The notes under the pieces: generated by a model
Seen by the model: the letters and a program-made list of their open reading frames with translations, nothing else
Databases searched by the model: none
What the model was told of the DNA's origin: nothing
Source: Podospora bellae-mahoneyi
Lineage: Eukaryota > Ascomycota > Sordariomycetes > Sordariales > Podosporaceae
NCBI RefSeq assembly: GCF_035222275.1
Contig: NC_085886.1
Location: forward strand, 372,001-436,000
Length of the DNA: 64,000 nt
Direction of reading: 5' to 3'
Part shown: positions 1-11,518 of the stretch, piece by piece
Layout: every line of letters starts with the position of its first letter
How positions within the stretch are numbered: position 1 is the stretch's first letter
Position numbers and translations under genes: made by a program

Positions 1-1937
1 CCAACCTTGCGAGCGTATTTGTGAGCACTTACTCATCCCACTCCAGTCGACGCCATTGATCGGTCAAAAAGACGCTCGGTTTGCTGACGCCATTCCCAAC
101 ACTGGAAAGTAAGGGATGTTGATTCTTGAAACTTGCTCACAGCACATTCTCACCAGGCTTGCTTTTGGCGCAGTGCCTTATTCAGCTCCACTCAGAACAA
201 ACTCGTCTTTTGCCCCTTGGGCCAGACCTGTTCATTCATGGTGATATTGTCGACGATTTTCGTCGCGTTAGCAAACTTTCAGTCGACCTCTCGGCACAGC
301 ATCCGAGGGCTAAAGTATCGGGTAGGTCTCATCCCGCACCCAGCTCGAAACATGATCAATCACATCAGTCACCATCGCAAGGCTGCGTCATTGAAGATGG
401 ACCCTGCATGTTGCACCGCATACATGTGGAGGTAAATACCACGCGGAGTCTTTGCTGCCACTTCAACGCCAAGTCGACTGGAGAGCCGTCAAATTACCTG
501 CGGAAATCCCCACGTCTCGGAGAAGTCTCCGAAGTTCTGGTGGCAATGGAATCAAAAAGGGGGTGGCCACGTGCAAAAGGAATTTTGTTGCCTGCCAAAG
601 CCACCGACTGTACGTACCGTTGGAACATTGGAACATTCCTTCGTGATCTGCACAGGTATAAGCGAACGCCATGATCGGGCTCAACTGCGAGATTAAGCGG
701 CTGCAGCAGTCACGCTATCTCGGATCGGGAAGAGATCATCACTAGTTTAAATGTAGTCTACCCTTGTTCCTCTTCAACGTGAACGACCTTTGTCAAGACC
801 AAACAATTGGTATATCGAAAGGTTATGTATGGTAGAGGACTTGAGAAGGCATGGTGAATCACAGAAGTCAAGCCTAGGTCGAAATCTTTTGTTAGGGCCG
901 GATTCTCTAGGAGATGCCGCGTTCTTTGGAGCTCGAAGCCAGCCCGGTACCAGCTCTGATCTGTATATCCAAAACTTGTCTGGGAATCGGAGCTAAAATA
1001 CTATTCCCTGAGTTCTAACCGGCAAACGGTCTGGGGTCAGGCCAAGGGAGCCAGCTTGGTTAAGCACAATGTTCAGCTAATTCGGACTCTCGAAACCAAT
1101 GACGATGCTTTACCGTAGATACACCACGACCCATCGGTTCTTTTTCCGTGATCCCCACCATGAGGACCTGGGCATGGAGAAATCTTATTGGATTATAGAC
1201 ATCCCAGACCTTGCCGCCACAAAAGTGACAAATCATATCTGGCAGGGTCGATCGCGTTCCAGTTCCGTATTCTCGGGATAAACTTACACACCCTCGATCA
1301 TGGTGGTATTTTTACCAAAGGTGAACGGGACTGAATTTGCTTACCAGAAGCGAAAATTCGCGAAGAAAGAAGAGTGATATCCTTACCTAGTACTCGGCCA
1401 CAACGATGTCTACCTAGTGAAACTGAAAGATTTCAAGAACCTTCAGCTGTTGTTGTTTCTGGTGCCTCCTTTTCCCCTTTCCCCTGCCAGGTGACGAGGA
1501 AGAGCAGGGGGGTTTCATGTAGTTGGCTCTGGTAGATTTCATCAACGTTTTCCCTGATCTTTCAATACATGTTCCATGCACAAGCCCTCCCCCCTCATGG
1601 CGGGGAGAATTGGGTGTGAACAAGGAGATCCGGCACGTCCCGGGTCCCGATTACCAGTCTACCCAGGCTCAGCAATATGAGATGCGAGATGGTGCCCGGT
1701 TTGTTGGTTCCTCAAGTCAGTATTGAAACCACTACGAGACCAGGATTCTCTCAATCACTCCTCATCAACGAATCCGATGACCCCTTGACCAGGTTTCTGA
1801 ACAGGTATATGAAGCCGTATTCCCCCTCCCCATCTGCCAACACGCCAATCGCACACTGAGTTCTTCAGTAAATACCAACAGTCGACTCCATACCAGAAAG
1901 CTCTAAGCCTCAACAACTTCCCTCCACCTCTTTCACC
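1..1937. other. Gene-poor left edge
   Basis: No gene can be supported here. Several open frames of 60-180 codons occur on both strands, for example around 126-674 plus. They overlap each other in different frames, show no known motif, and have no convincing splice sites or start context. The last 80 bases, before 1938, are C/T-rich with CAAC and CACC runs. That is typical of a fungal promoter or leader and probably serves the gene at 1938. Confidence 0.55.
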
Positions 1938-2336
1938 ATGGCACGTCGTTCTTCAGACCCACTCAGGGTTATTGGCCAACCACCTACAAGCGTTGGGATG
2001 AACGAAACCATCAGTCCCGCAATCGAGGTCTCATTCACTCTTTCAGACTACAAAGGCGTAGATATCACCAATATCGGCAATCTCTTCGCTACCGTCGTTC
2101 TCCATGAAGGATACAGCCAAACCGCTGTAGTTGGCGGGTTGACAGGGGCGACGACGGTATCCCCTGACTGGACCCGCACGAGCAATGGTGTTGTTCACTT
2201 TACCTTCGATGCGGTTGCAACCAACTATCCCATGGCTGGAGCATATTTCATCCAGGTCGCTGTTTATTATATCAGCAATGATGGCGGCTACTACAATCTC
2301 GTCGAGGGGAACGTCACGGCCTTGGACATCTTTTGA
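1938..2336 (+). CDS. Small velvet-like protein (single domain)
   Basis: Predicts an intronless 132-residue protein; the start sits in a strong context (TTTCACCATGG). The whole chain looks like one beta-rich domain. An opening segment RVIGQPPTSVGM is followed by PAIEVSFTLSDYKG, FATVVL, and near the end VVHFTFDAV...AYFIQVAVYY. The order and spacing recall the velvet fold: a QxP strand, a PxIxVxF strand, a 'VxxxL' strand, then the 'YFxFPDLSVRxxGxYxLxF' segment. Velvet factors (VeA, VelB, VosA) control development and secondary metabolism in fungi and are usually 300-600 residues. This chain is far shorter, has no visible nuclear localisation signal, and has lost the hallmark FPDLSVR wording. The family link is my inference from pattern only. 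It could instead be a lineage-specific beta-sandwich protein. That it is coding is fairly likely; the function is unknown. Confidence 0.6.
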   Translation: MARRSSDPLRVIGQPPTSVGMNETISPAIEVSFTLSDYKGVDITNIGNLFATVVLHEGYSQTAVVGGLTGATTVSPDWTRTSNGVVHFTFDAVATNYPMAGAYFIQVAVYYISNDGGYYNLVEGNVTALDIF

Positions 2337-4038
2337 TCTCTTGGTCCCAAATTGCGAAACATGATGTCTGTACGTACGTGTCTGAAGGTCTGTCAGTCAT
2401 TACGAGGGTGGCAGCTAACAAGTGGTAACAGCAATGCCGCAGGAGGCCCAAGATAGTTTCATGTCGAGGCTCACAAAGAATCCTGGTTTTCCCTACCCAC
2501 TGGATGGATATCAATCCTGGAGTACTGGCTGGAGTTTTCTCATGGCGTTTTGCATTTTTATGTGCCTTTCCCTTCACCTTTACTTTTAGGTAGTTCGGGT
2601 TAATACAGCACCGAAATCTGATTTTGGAGTCTTGCTTTTTGATCCTTCGACTTTCTCATGCTGTCTTTGAGGCTTCTCGGCAAACAACCGATTGGACAAA
2701 CGCCCGCGGCATGTGCAAAAGCCACGCGAGCGCTACCAAGGTCTTGGATGAAAGCCGAGAACCTTGAGGGAAATTCTTGTGAAACTTCAACGCACAGTCG
2801 AACGAGATCCCCATACGTCATTCCAGGCTGGATGAGGCTGAGAACACCAGCTATTGGCCGTGTCACGACCAACATCCCACGTGGAACCAGGGTCCAACAC
2901 AACAAGCAAGCCACCTGCTACCGTCGAAGTCCGATTGAGGGGCAAGTGCCGATTATGTAGTAGAAAAGACCGAGATTTCTGCTTTCAAGATCGATCCAAG
3001 TCTTTGACAACTCCTTCCTCACGCGATTCCAGTGATTTGAAGACCAAGTCAGCGCTGAATGCAAAGCTTCCTTGCGCAAGTTCAGCTTTCTGCAGTCATC
3101 ATGAAGAAAGCCCAAAAGAAAAAGTTGAGCGCGTCCTTCTTGCTTGTCATAACCACGCGGCTCAATCCCAACTACCTGACACCCATGCCCCCCTTCCCAA
3201 TTTCCGGGACAACAAGCCACTGACGTCGAAAATCATACACTGCCTCCCTACATACACATTTTCTCGTCCGTTTTATTCCTTTGTGAAGCCACCCTTACTC
3301 CCACTCCCACAACATCTCCCTGGCACTTGTCACTCAACCGCTATCTCGCACCACCATATTTCTTCTTCTTCTCGTCCACCTCACCTCCTCATCATCATCA
3401 CTATCCCCAAAAGAATGATGCAATTCCCTTGTAAGTACAACCAATGCAGCCTCCACATGTAAGCGGTCACTCAGGTTTTCATCAACTTCCACAACCCAAT
3501 CTGAACCTCCTGGTGGGCCAATTCATCTCACACCCACCCGCTTGGACAGACAATACACTACAAGCCGCCTCATCGGGTAGGACCCCGGGCCCAAAATCTT
3601 GGAAGAGGTCTAACAAGATCACCAAACATGACAAGGCTGGCACGTGTCACTAGTGTGTGACCGCGCTTACACCAGGCTGACGTACCCGCCTCATTTGACC
3701 TCTTTCGGTTACACCCCCTCCCTTTTTACAAAAAGGTCCGATGTAAATACCATCTCCTCTCCTTCCCGGATCGAATCAACCAAAACGGCAATGAAAGACC
3801 AACTCTCTTCTCCTTTCGTACCATATTCTCACTCAAGCAAGGTACTTTTCCACCCACTCGGCTTGCATTCCGAAAAGAAAGATTGATCACGGATGCATAT
3901 TCTCCCTCCTCTGCGCAAGACACTTTGACATCACAGCACGGGTCACGAACTTCTCGAAACGAAGAGATTCCATCAAATTCCCCGAAAAAGGCAAAAATGA
4001 GCGACTCATCCAGTATGGATCAGAGAAAAAAAAAAGGC
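2337..4038. other. Gene-poor stretch
   Basis: Nothing supportable. A 104-codon minus frame at 2600-2914 and a 202-codon plus frame at 2854-3462 overlap on opposite strands. Neither has a recognisable motif or splice structure. The stretch 3240-3420 is strongly C/T-rich, as is usual for non-coding leader DNA in these fungi. Confidence 0.5.
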
Positions 4039-4043
4039 AAAAA
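4039..4043 (-). terminator. Pol III terminator of tRNA-Lys
   Basis: On the minus strand a run of five T follows the 3' end of the tRNA-Lys gene by 22 bases. This is the usual RNA polymerase III stop signal. Confidence 0.5.
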
Positions 4044-4065
4044 TGATGTCGTTCGACGGGAATTG

Positions 4066-4152
4066 AGCCCGACGTGGGGGTCGAACCCACAACCTTGAGA
4101 TTTCGGAGCACTCCTTAAGAGTCTCACGCTCTACCGATTGAGCTAGCCGGGC
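4066..4152 (-). tRNA. tRNA-Lys(CUU) with a 14-nt intron
   Basis: Reading the minus strand, GCCCGGC pairs with GTCGGGC as the acceptor stem, with one G-T pair. The D arm is TAGCTCAATCGGTAGAGC (A box). The anticodon stem TGAGA/TCTCA closes a loop with anticodon CTT at 4117-4119. The T arm GTGGG-TTCGACC-CCCAC carries a perfect B box. A short intron of about 14 bases (4102-4115) sits one base 3' of the anticodon, the standard nuclear tRNA intron position. It delivers lysine at AAG codons. A T-run 22 bases downstream fits Pol III termination. Confidence 0.95.
4102..4115 (-). other. tRNA-Lys intron
   Basis: Fourteen bases (AGGAGTGCTCCGAA on the minus strand) lie between anticodon-loop positions 37 and 38 and must be removed to restore a seven-base loop. 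The insert contains the self-complementary GGAGTGCTCC, which would form a small hairpin. The exact ends may shift by a base. Confidence 0.8.
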
Positions 4153-4534
4153 AGGCTATTTGATAGAGACACTCAGCGGTATTAGGATAGATGTTATCGT
4201 GCATGATCCACCATCTTCACCACCGCCATCGCCGTCACCATGTTGATTCCTCTTGTTTCCAACCACCAGATATCTCACATTCACACCAATATAAATCGTG
4301 ATAACTTGGAAACATGTATTGTTACTATCGCTGAAGAACTGTCCAATCCCAACCATGCCCAAACGAGAAAAATTAACACCGCTTTCAACCCATACATCCC
4401 GTCCATCATGTGCATGCAATTACAGAGTTCTGGAAGCAAAAAAACCATTTTAGTCTCGTACAATCGTCACCATGTATTTTCTTATCCCTTTTCCCCCCCA
4501 ATTACTGCCAATTCATGGCAACATCATGACCAAA
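4153..4534. other. Short intergenic region after ACC1
   Basis: It lies between the tRNA-Lys 5' end and the ACC1 stop codon and is expected to hold the ACC1 3' untranslated region. No coding frame is convincing and no clear structural element was seen. Confidence 0.5.
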
Positions 4535-7500
4535 TTACACCTGCTTGAGATACTGGAGCATCTTCTCCCGTTCTTGTACCGGCATGGTGTGAAGGACATC
4601 GCGGATACCCTTCCAGGCAGGGTTGCTGGCAGCATCCTCCGTAGACTGGCTACCAAGACGGACGAGCTCGCGCATCTCGGCCTGCAGAGCCTCGGCCTTG
4701 AGGTGCTCAACCTTCTCGTGCACCACCTTGCGGTTTTCCTCGTACCAGATGGCAACCTCGCGATCAGACTTGTCAAAGTGGGCAATACCGCACCAGGATT
4801 CGAGGAGAGAGAGGTGACGGGCGCGGGCTTGGGCAGCTGCCGCGGCATTCTTGTTGTGAACGCCCGAGACCGCAGCCGCCGAGGCAAGGCGGCGGAGGAT
4901 GTACTCCTCGTTCAATCTTCTGCGCACGCGCCAGTAAAAGAAGCGGCGGGCGTTGCGCCACTCGAGCACCTCGCGAATGACACCCTTGGCCTTCATGCGG
5001 CCGGCGCGGTCGTGAAGATCGGCAAACTGCAAGCTGATCTGAGCATATACAGGCAGAAGCTCCTGCTCGCGCTCCGTCATCTTCTTCTTGATCTCATCGA
5101 TCTCCTCCTTGGAAAGCGACGTGTCGGCGATCTGCCTCTTAAGGCCCGAGTAAACGGGATCGAGACGGGCCATGGTCTCCAGCTGCTTATCCTTGCGGTA
5201 CTTGATACCGATGATACCCTCAGGCTCCAAGACACCGCCGCGGGCCTCCACATCGGCGTACATCTCCATGGCGGTCGGGTTGATGGTGGGATCGACGACG
5301 ACCCACGAACCACCACGAAGCTCACCGAATGGTGGAATGTAGATGAAGACTGGCTGCTCGAACTTGACGAGAGCATCGACAATGTACGAGCCGTACTTGA
5401 GGACCTCGTTGTACATGTCGCGCTGGCCACCAGAGAATCCACGCCAGTTGGCAAGGATCATCAAGGGAAGCTGCTCGCCATAGTTGAAGTCGTTGATGGC
5501 CTGAGCAGTCTTGAAGGCAGAGTTGGGGTACCAAACACCACCGGCCTCGTTGCTGACTTGCTCGATCGAGTCAGGGTTGGCAGGGTCGGCGGGTGTGATG
5601 TTCTCGACAGAGCGGGTCTCGACACCGATGACACCCATAGGAATGCCGCCGAGACGAGCACGACCAACCACGACAGTGCGAGCCCAGCCGCCAAGGGTCT
5701 CCACGAAGGAATCCTTGTCGAACAGACCAGGCTGGAAACCGTCCTCGTCCTGCTTGCCGGCAATCATCCACCTAACATCATAGGGCTTCTTCTGCTCTGG
5801 GGTGAAGACAACGTCACGATCCCAGCTGTCGATGCCAAGGCTGATGGGCACAGGGTTGTTGCGCTTATCGGGAACGAAGGACATCCACTCAACAATCTTG
5901 GAAACACCAGCAAAGTCGTCGTTGGCGGTCAAGTGAGACACACCGTTGCGGTACATGATCTGAGTGCCACCAAGCTGGAGGTTAGAGGTGTAGACCTCAC
6001 GACCCAAAAGGTTGTTGAGGGCGGGGGCACCAGTCAGGATGATGGGCTGGCCCTCAATTTGCACAGCACGCTGACCAAGGCGGACAAGGTAGGCACCAAT
6101 ACCTGCAAACAGTCAGTACACGACTCATTTCAAAAGATCGTCAGAGAAAGGGGGAATGACTCACCAACCGAGCGGCAGGTGACGAGCGTGCAAGTAAAGA
6201 TATCCTGGTAGGCTCTGCTAGTGGCACCGGCGATGAGGCCGGAACCACGCAAGCACTCGACACCCAAACCGTCTTCAGCGCCGATGATGGTGACGATCTT
6301 GTGACGCTTCTCGCCACCCTCAGAGACCTCCTCGGTCAGCACAGTGCTCTCGAACCTCTTCTTGGCCTCATCGTTGAGGTAGAGGTACTTGAAGCCAGCC
6401 TCGGGCTTGCCCTCCTCGTTCCAGGCCACGCTGAAGTGAGGCATCAGCTCGTTGGCCAGACCCAAGCGAGCACCCGAATTGGCCGACAAGTAGATGCGGG
6501 GAACGCCCAACTTGCGAGCAAGCTCTGTGCACTTGTAGAAGAAGTTGTCTTCCTTGGGCCCGAAAGAACCAATGTTGAAGGTGATGTCGTTGGCGACGAC
6601 AACAAACTTGCGGCCCTTGGGGTATTCGGGGGTGCGGGCGCTGATGAGCCAACCGACCATACCGCAGGTGTTGGTGCCTGGGTCGCGAGAAACCTCGGCC
6701 AAGTTGTCATGGTCATCCAAGACAAGCTCGTTGAACTCGATGCACTCGCCAACCGGGGGCTGCTTCTCGGCCATGGAGGGGACCTTCTTGACAGCATTGG
6801 CCCAGCTGTTCTGGATGGCCTGGCGGAAAAGCTCGGGGAAATCATACACATACTGAGTGCCCATCAAGTGAGCCTTGTACCGCTTGGGCTGGAGCCAGTT
6901 CTTGGTGGGGTAAGGGGTCGAGACGGGGAGCAGATGCATGGATCCGATCTTGGTGGTGCCACCGGTAGAGTAGAAGACCCAGTCGCCCTTGTCCGACTTG
7001 CGCTCGGCATACATCTCTACCTGGATGACGTAGCCAGAGGTGTTGGTAATGATCACACGCAGAGGGTAGGGCATGCCGGTGGAGGGATCAGTGCAAATAA
7101 TGCGGATCTCGACCTGGGCAACACGAAGACGCCAAGCGCGGGGACCGAAGCGATCCAAGAAGCCCTGAAGCGACTGCTCAACTTCCTGAGGCTGAAGCTG
7201 GAAGACGGGAGTAAAGTTGATGAACATATGGTTCAAATCCGAGTTGTGTGTGCCGATAATCTCGAGAGCGTCAAAAATATCGTTGATCACGCGGTCGGCT
7301 TCCGAAATCAAGTACTCGGCGGTAGGAATCTCATCCCGAAGTCTTCCGGGGCGAATGACAGCACGAGTGAAGAAGCGCCTATCAGTCTCAACACCCTTCC
7401 CAACACCTTCGTACATGTGGATGTTCTTGTTTTCGGTGAAGACGGGCTTGATCTTGAACTTGGAGAGACGAGCCAATTCGAGCTGGAAGGCAAGAGAAGG

Positions 7501-10500
7501 CTCAATATGGCGAATACTGTCATCCTCAATGTACTCGGGGCCACGGAAGGTGTAGTAACCGGGGTACGAGCCATCGTTGCGGCCGCAGATGAAGGTCAGA
7601 CGACGGACGCGGCGGGCGAAAAGGTCATCCTTGAACTGATGGACCAGGGGCAAGATCTCCTTCAAGATCTCATCATCGCTGCGGCCCTCAGCATCGCGGA
7701 TGGCAACGTTGACAACGGCTGAAAGTTCGTCGATGCTGTCAAGACGAGGAGGAGGGGGCGGGCGACGCTTGCCGCTGAGGTCGGGAATGAGGCCAGGGGT
7801 CTTCTTCTTGGCGCCGTTCATCACCGGGAGGGTGTCGAGAGCTCTGGAGAGGAGGTCATCGGCATCCTCGAGGTACTTGCATGGCACTATCACACCCTTA
7901 CGGGTCGGCTCCTCCTGTGTCTTCCTCTCGAGGTAGGACATGTCGCTGATGGAGTGGATACGCTTGAAGGTGTTATCAACCGGCGTAGCCGGAGAGGATG
8001 GGGCGGCGGACTGCAAGGGCAGCCCGAACTCGGTCTGGCCGATCTTGCGCAGAGCAAAGTCCCAGGAAACGAAGGATGGCGTCTCGGTCTCATCGGTGTG
8101 GTACTCAATCTTCTTCAGGACATACGCACGGTACGCGCGACGGACGTAAACCTCCAAAGCAGCCAGAGAAACCCAGGGATCCTCGTGAGCGAAGAACAAA
8201 GTCAGGACATCGAAGACAGTGTACTTGGAGTCGACGACCTCCTTGATGACCTCGAGGTTAGGCTCCCGGTGGTCCCAGCCGGTCTCGCCGTAGCGGGACT
8301 CAACAACAGAGGAGCGCAAAATGTGCTCCATCTGGGCGGTTCTCTCCTCGAGAGACGGAAGGGCACATTGGATGAGAATCTCACGAGCCTTCAACGAGAC
8401 CTTAGCAGTTTGGCGGGACTCGAGCTCGGCCATCTTGCGAAGCACTGGGCGAAGGTACTTGCCAACGTTGCCAACATTGGGCTTGTTGGGACGGTACTCC
8501 TCCAGAATGGCAAGAACCAGCGAGTTCTTGGCCGCAACTCTGGTATGCGACAGCACAGTCTGCACAACCTTGGAGGTGTCCTCCTTGTTCTGGTCACGAA
8601 GCTGCAAGATGACTTCCTCGTCCTGAGACCGGCGGCCAGAGAAAAGGCGCTCGACCTCGGCGTACATGTTCAGGAGCTCAGTGATAACGGTCAACTCACG
8701 CACCTTCTGACCTTCGGCATACATGTCGAGCACGTCGGTCAAAGGCTGAAGAGTGGTCTTGAGGACGTCTGCGTCGCTCTTGGAGGTGACGTTGTCGTCA
8801 AGGAACTTCTGGAAGACCTTGGCCAGGTTGCGAGCAGGGAACTCGGCGCCACGCGAGGACGCACGTTCGAGAACAGAGCTGAATTGAGCGTCGAGCTTCT
8901 GGGGCATGCGGGCATGGAGGGCAGAGAACTGAGCCGAGAACTCGCTGTAGGGGAGCTTGGGGTCGCGGAGCACCTCAATAAGCCCCTTCAGGGTCTGCAG
9001 CATGATCACCTGGTTGTCGAAACCCATGAGGATGTTCTTGAGGGTGTTGAAGAGAAGGGTGAACTTCTGGGCGGGCTTGTTACCAACCACCACAGGAGGG
9101 CCATACTCGGGAAGCTGGCCGATGAACGACTGAGCTTGCTTGACGCGGCTGGGGTCATCAAGAGCCAAGATACCGAGAATGTCACCAGCCTCGAGGGTAG
9201 CTCCGGGCTGCTTGATGAGCTGCACAATACCGTCCTCCTGCGCGATGAGGGGCATGTACATCTTCATGACCTCAACTTCGGCAAAGGTCTGGCCAGCGCG
9301 CACGTGGGCACCGTTCTCCACAGAGTACTTCACGAGCTTACCGGGAGATGGCGTGCGGAGCTGGGTTGGATCGTTCTCCTGCTCCAACAGGCAGGTCTTG
9401 CTGTCGACTGAGATGCGAGTGGCGGCGGCCTCTTCCTTCCAGTACACGTTGTGACTGCGCCCATCGAGGAGGACCAGGAGACCACCGTCGCTGAGAGCGC
9501 GAACACCAACTGTGCACTTGGAACCATTGATGAAGAGGTGGTAGCTGTCAGAGCTGGAACGACTGACGGTGAACTTGTACCGGTAGCCCTCATAGATGAA
9601 GTCCACAGGGAAGACAGTCTTGAGAATGTCTTTGGAGGGGACTTGGCCCTTCTCCAGACCGGCTCTGTATTCGGCAATGCAGTTCTCGCTGGCAATGTGA
9701 GCCTTGGTGACAGCACCGCAGACAACAGCGAGCATAGGGTCAGGTCTCTCGGCAGTGAGCTTCTTGGAAATCAACTCATCAAGCCAGCCGGTGGTGATGG
9801 TGTTGTCCTCGAAAGCCTCGGTCTCGAGAAGCTTGATGAGGTACTCGACAGTAGTACGGAAGTCACCACGGATGCTCAGCTCCTTCAGGGCCACAACCAT
9901 GTGCTTTCTGGAGGCAGCACGGTTCTCGCCGTAGGCGAAAATGTGACCGAACTGAGAGTCGGAGAAGCTGTGAATACCACCAGCGGAACCGACAGAGAAG
10001 TAACCCCAGACGTTGGAGCTGGAGCGGAAGTTCAAGTCGTGGAGCACACCGTTGGATGGCTTGAAGCCCTCACCGGGATCCTCGGAGGTGATACGGCAGG
10101 CCGTGGTGTGGCCCTTGGGCGTTGGCCTCCGCTGGGTCTTTTCACTTTCAGGGTTCGCAAACTGGAAGTCGATCTCGGTGGCCGTCTTGGGATCCACACC
10201 ATACAGCAAACGGATGTCCTGAATCCGGTGAAGTGGGAGACCCATGGCGATTTGCAGCTGGGCAGCGGGGAGGTTAACACCGCTGACCATTTCGGTCGTG
10301 GGATGCTCGACCTGGAGACGAGGGTTCAACTCCAAGAAGTAGAACTTGTCATCGGCATGGGAGTACAAATACTCGACGGTACCGGCGGAAACGTAACCGA
10401 CAAGCTTGCCGAGGCGAACGGCAGCCTCCTCCATGGCCTTGAACGTGTTTGGCTTGGCAATGGTGACGGGGGCCTCTTCGATAATCTTTTGATGTCTGCG

Positions 10501-11518
10501 TTGGACCGAGCAATCTCTGCCAAACAGCGAAATGTTGTTGCCGTACTGATCAGCAAGCAATTGAACCTCCAAATGTCTCGCACTGTCGGCCAACTTCATG
10601 ACGAAAATGGGAGAGCCGGGGATCTCGCTCGCCGCCGCCTTGTAAAGCTCCTCGAAGGTCTCCTCGTTGACTACCTTGCGAATACCCTTACCACCACCAC
10701 CCTCAGAGGCCTTGACCATTACTGGGAAACCAATCTCCTTCGCCTTCTCCAAGCCCTCTTGCCACGAGCTCACGCAGCCCTTGAGGTAGACATCATCTGG
10801 AACTGTGACGATGCCATCCTCGTCCACACTCACTTGGGAAACGCCAGTACCAGACCATGGAATACATGGCACATCGGCGTGCTGAGCTACAATGGTGGAA
10901 GAGATCTTGTCACCGAGCGAGCGCATGGCAGAGCCGGGAGGACCGATGAACACAATCTTCTTTGGTGACGCGGCGAGGGACTCTGGAAGCTTGGGGTTTT
11001 CCGAAGCGTGACCCCAGCCTGCCCACACGGCGTGTACGTCCATACGCTCCGCAATGTCAACAATAAGCTCGACATTGGCATAGTTGTGGTTGTTTGTGCC
11101 GCCGGGAACCTCAACGTAATGGTCAGCCATACGGATGTAGTCGGCGTTTGCTTGCAAATCTTCTGGCGTGGCCATCACGGTGAACTTGATGGCCCGCTCG
11201 TCGCCAAACGTCTCGTAGGCCCATTTTCGCACTGATCTGATCTCCTTGACGGCGGCGATACCGTTGTTGGCGATCAATACCTGTGAACAAGAGAGTTAGA
11301 AGTGTTTTCTCGAAGTCAAACAGTATCAGGCGAGCACTCACATTTGTAATGACGGTGTGACCGTCGTGGTTAGCGACAAAGTCCTTCACCTTGGACGGCG
11401 GGGCATTTTCCAGCCGGTTGCCGCCAATGAAGTGGGAGGCGATCTTGTGCTTCTCGGCATACGAAGCCTTGCCGTTGGACTTGGGCACTATAACGCCGTT
11501 CCGTGGTGTGTCTCCCAT
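4535..11518 (-). CDS. acc1: Acetyl-CoA carboxylase
   Basis: Makes malonyl-CoA from acetyl-CoA, bicarbonate and ATP, the committed cytosolic step of fatty acid synthesis. The gene has three exons, 11518-11342, 11280-6165 and 6102-4535. Introns 11281-11341 and 6103-6164 have GTGAGT donors and CAG acceptors. The joined frame gives 2286 residues, the usual length for fungal ACC. Biotin carboxylase fills the N-terminal third, with the ATP-grasp loop [14 protein letters not shown] near residue 250 and [11 protein letters not shown] near 390. The biotin site is VEVMKMYMP near residue 740, with K as the attachment residue. The long central regulatory region follows, then the carboxyltransferase halves in the last 800 residues. 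The start MGDTPRNG is chosen because an upstream in-frame ATG (11704) would add a poor-quality leader. The enzyme is essential in fungi and normally present once. Confidence 0.98.

Noticed and set aside
126-674. 182-codon plus-strand frame at the left edge
   Set aside because: It overlaps a second frame of 100 codons, has no motif, and has no promoter or splice evidence.
2600-2914. 104-codon minus-strand frame
   Set aside because: Composition is fairly protein-like but there is no family, no start context and no splice partner.
4472-10968. Several plus-strand open frames of 470-580 codons
   Set aside because: They lie opposite ACC1 and arise from its codon bias. Their products are Leu/Val/Gly-rich without domains.
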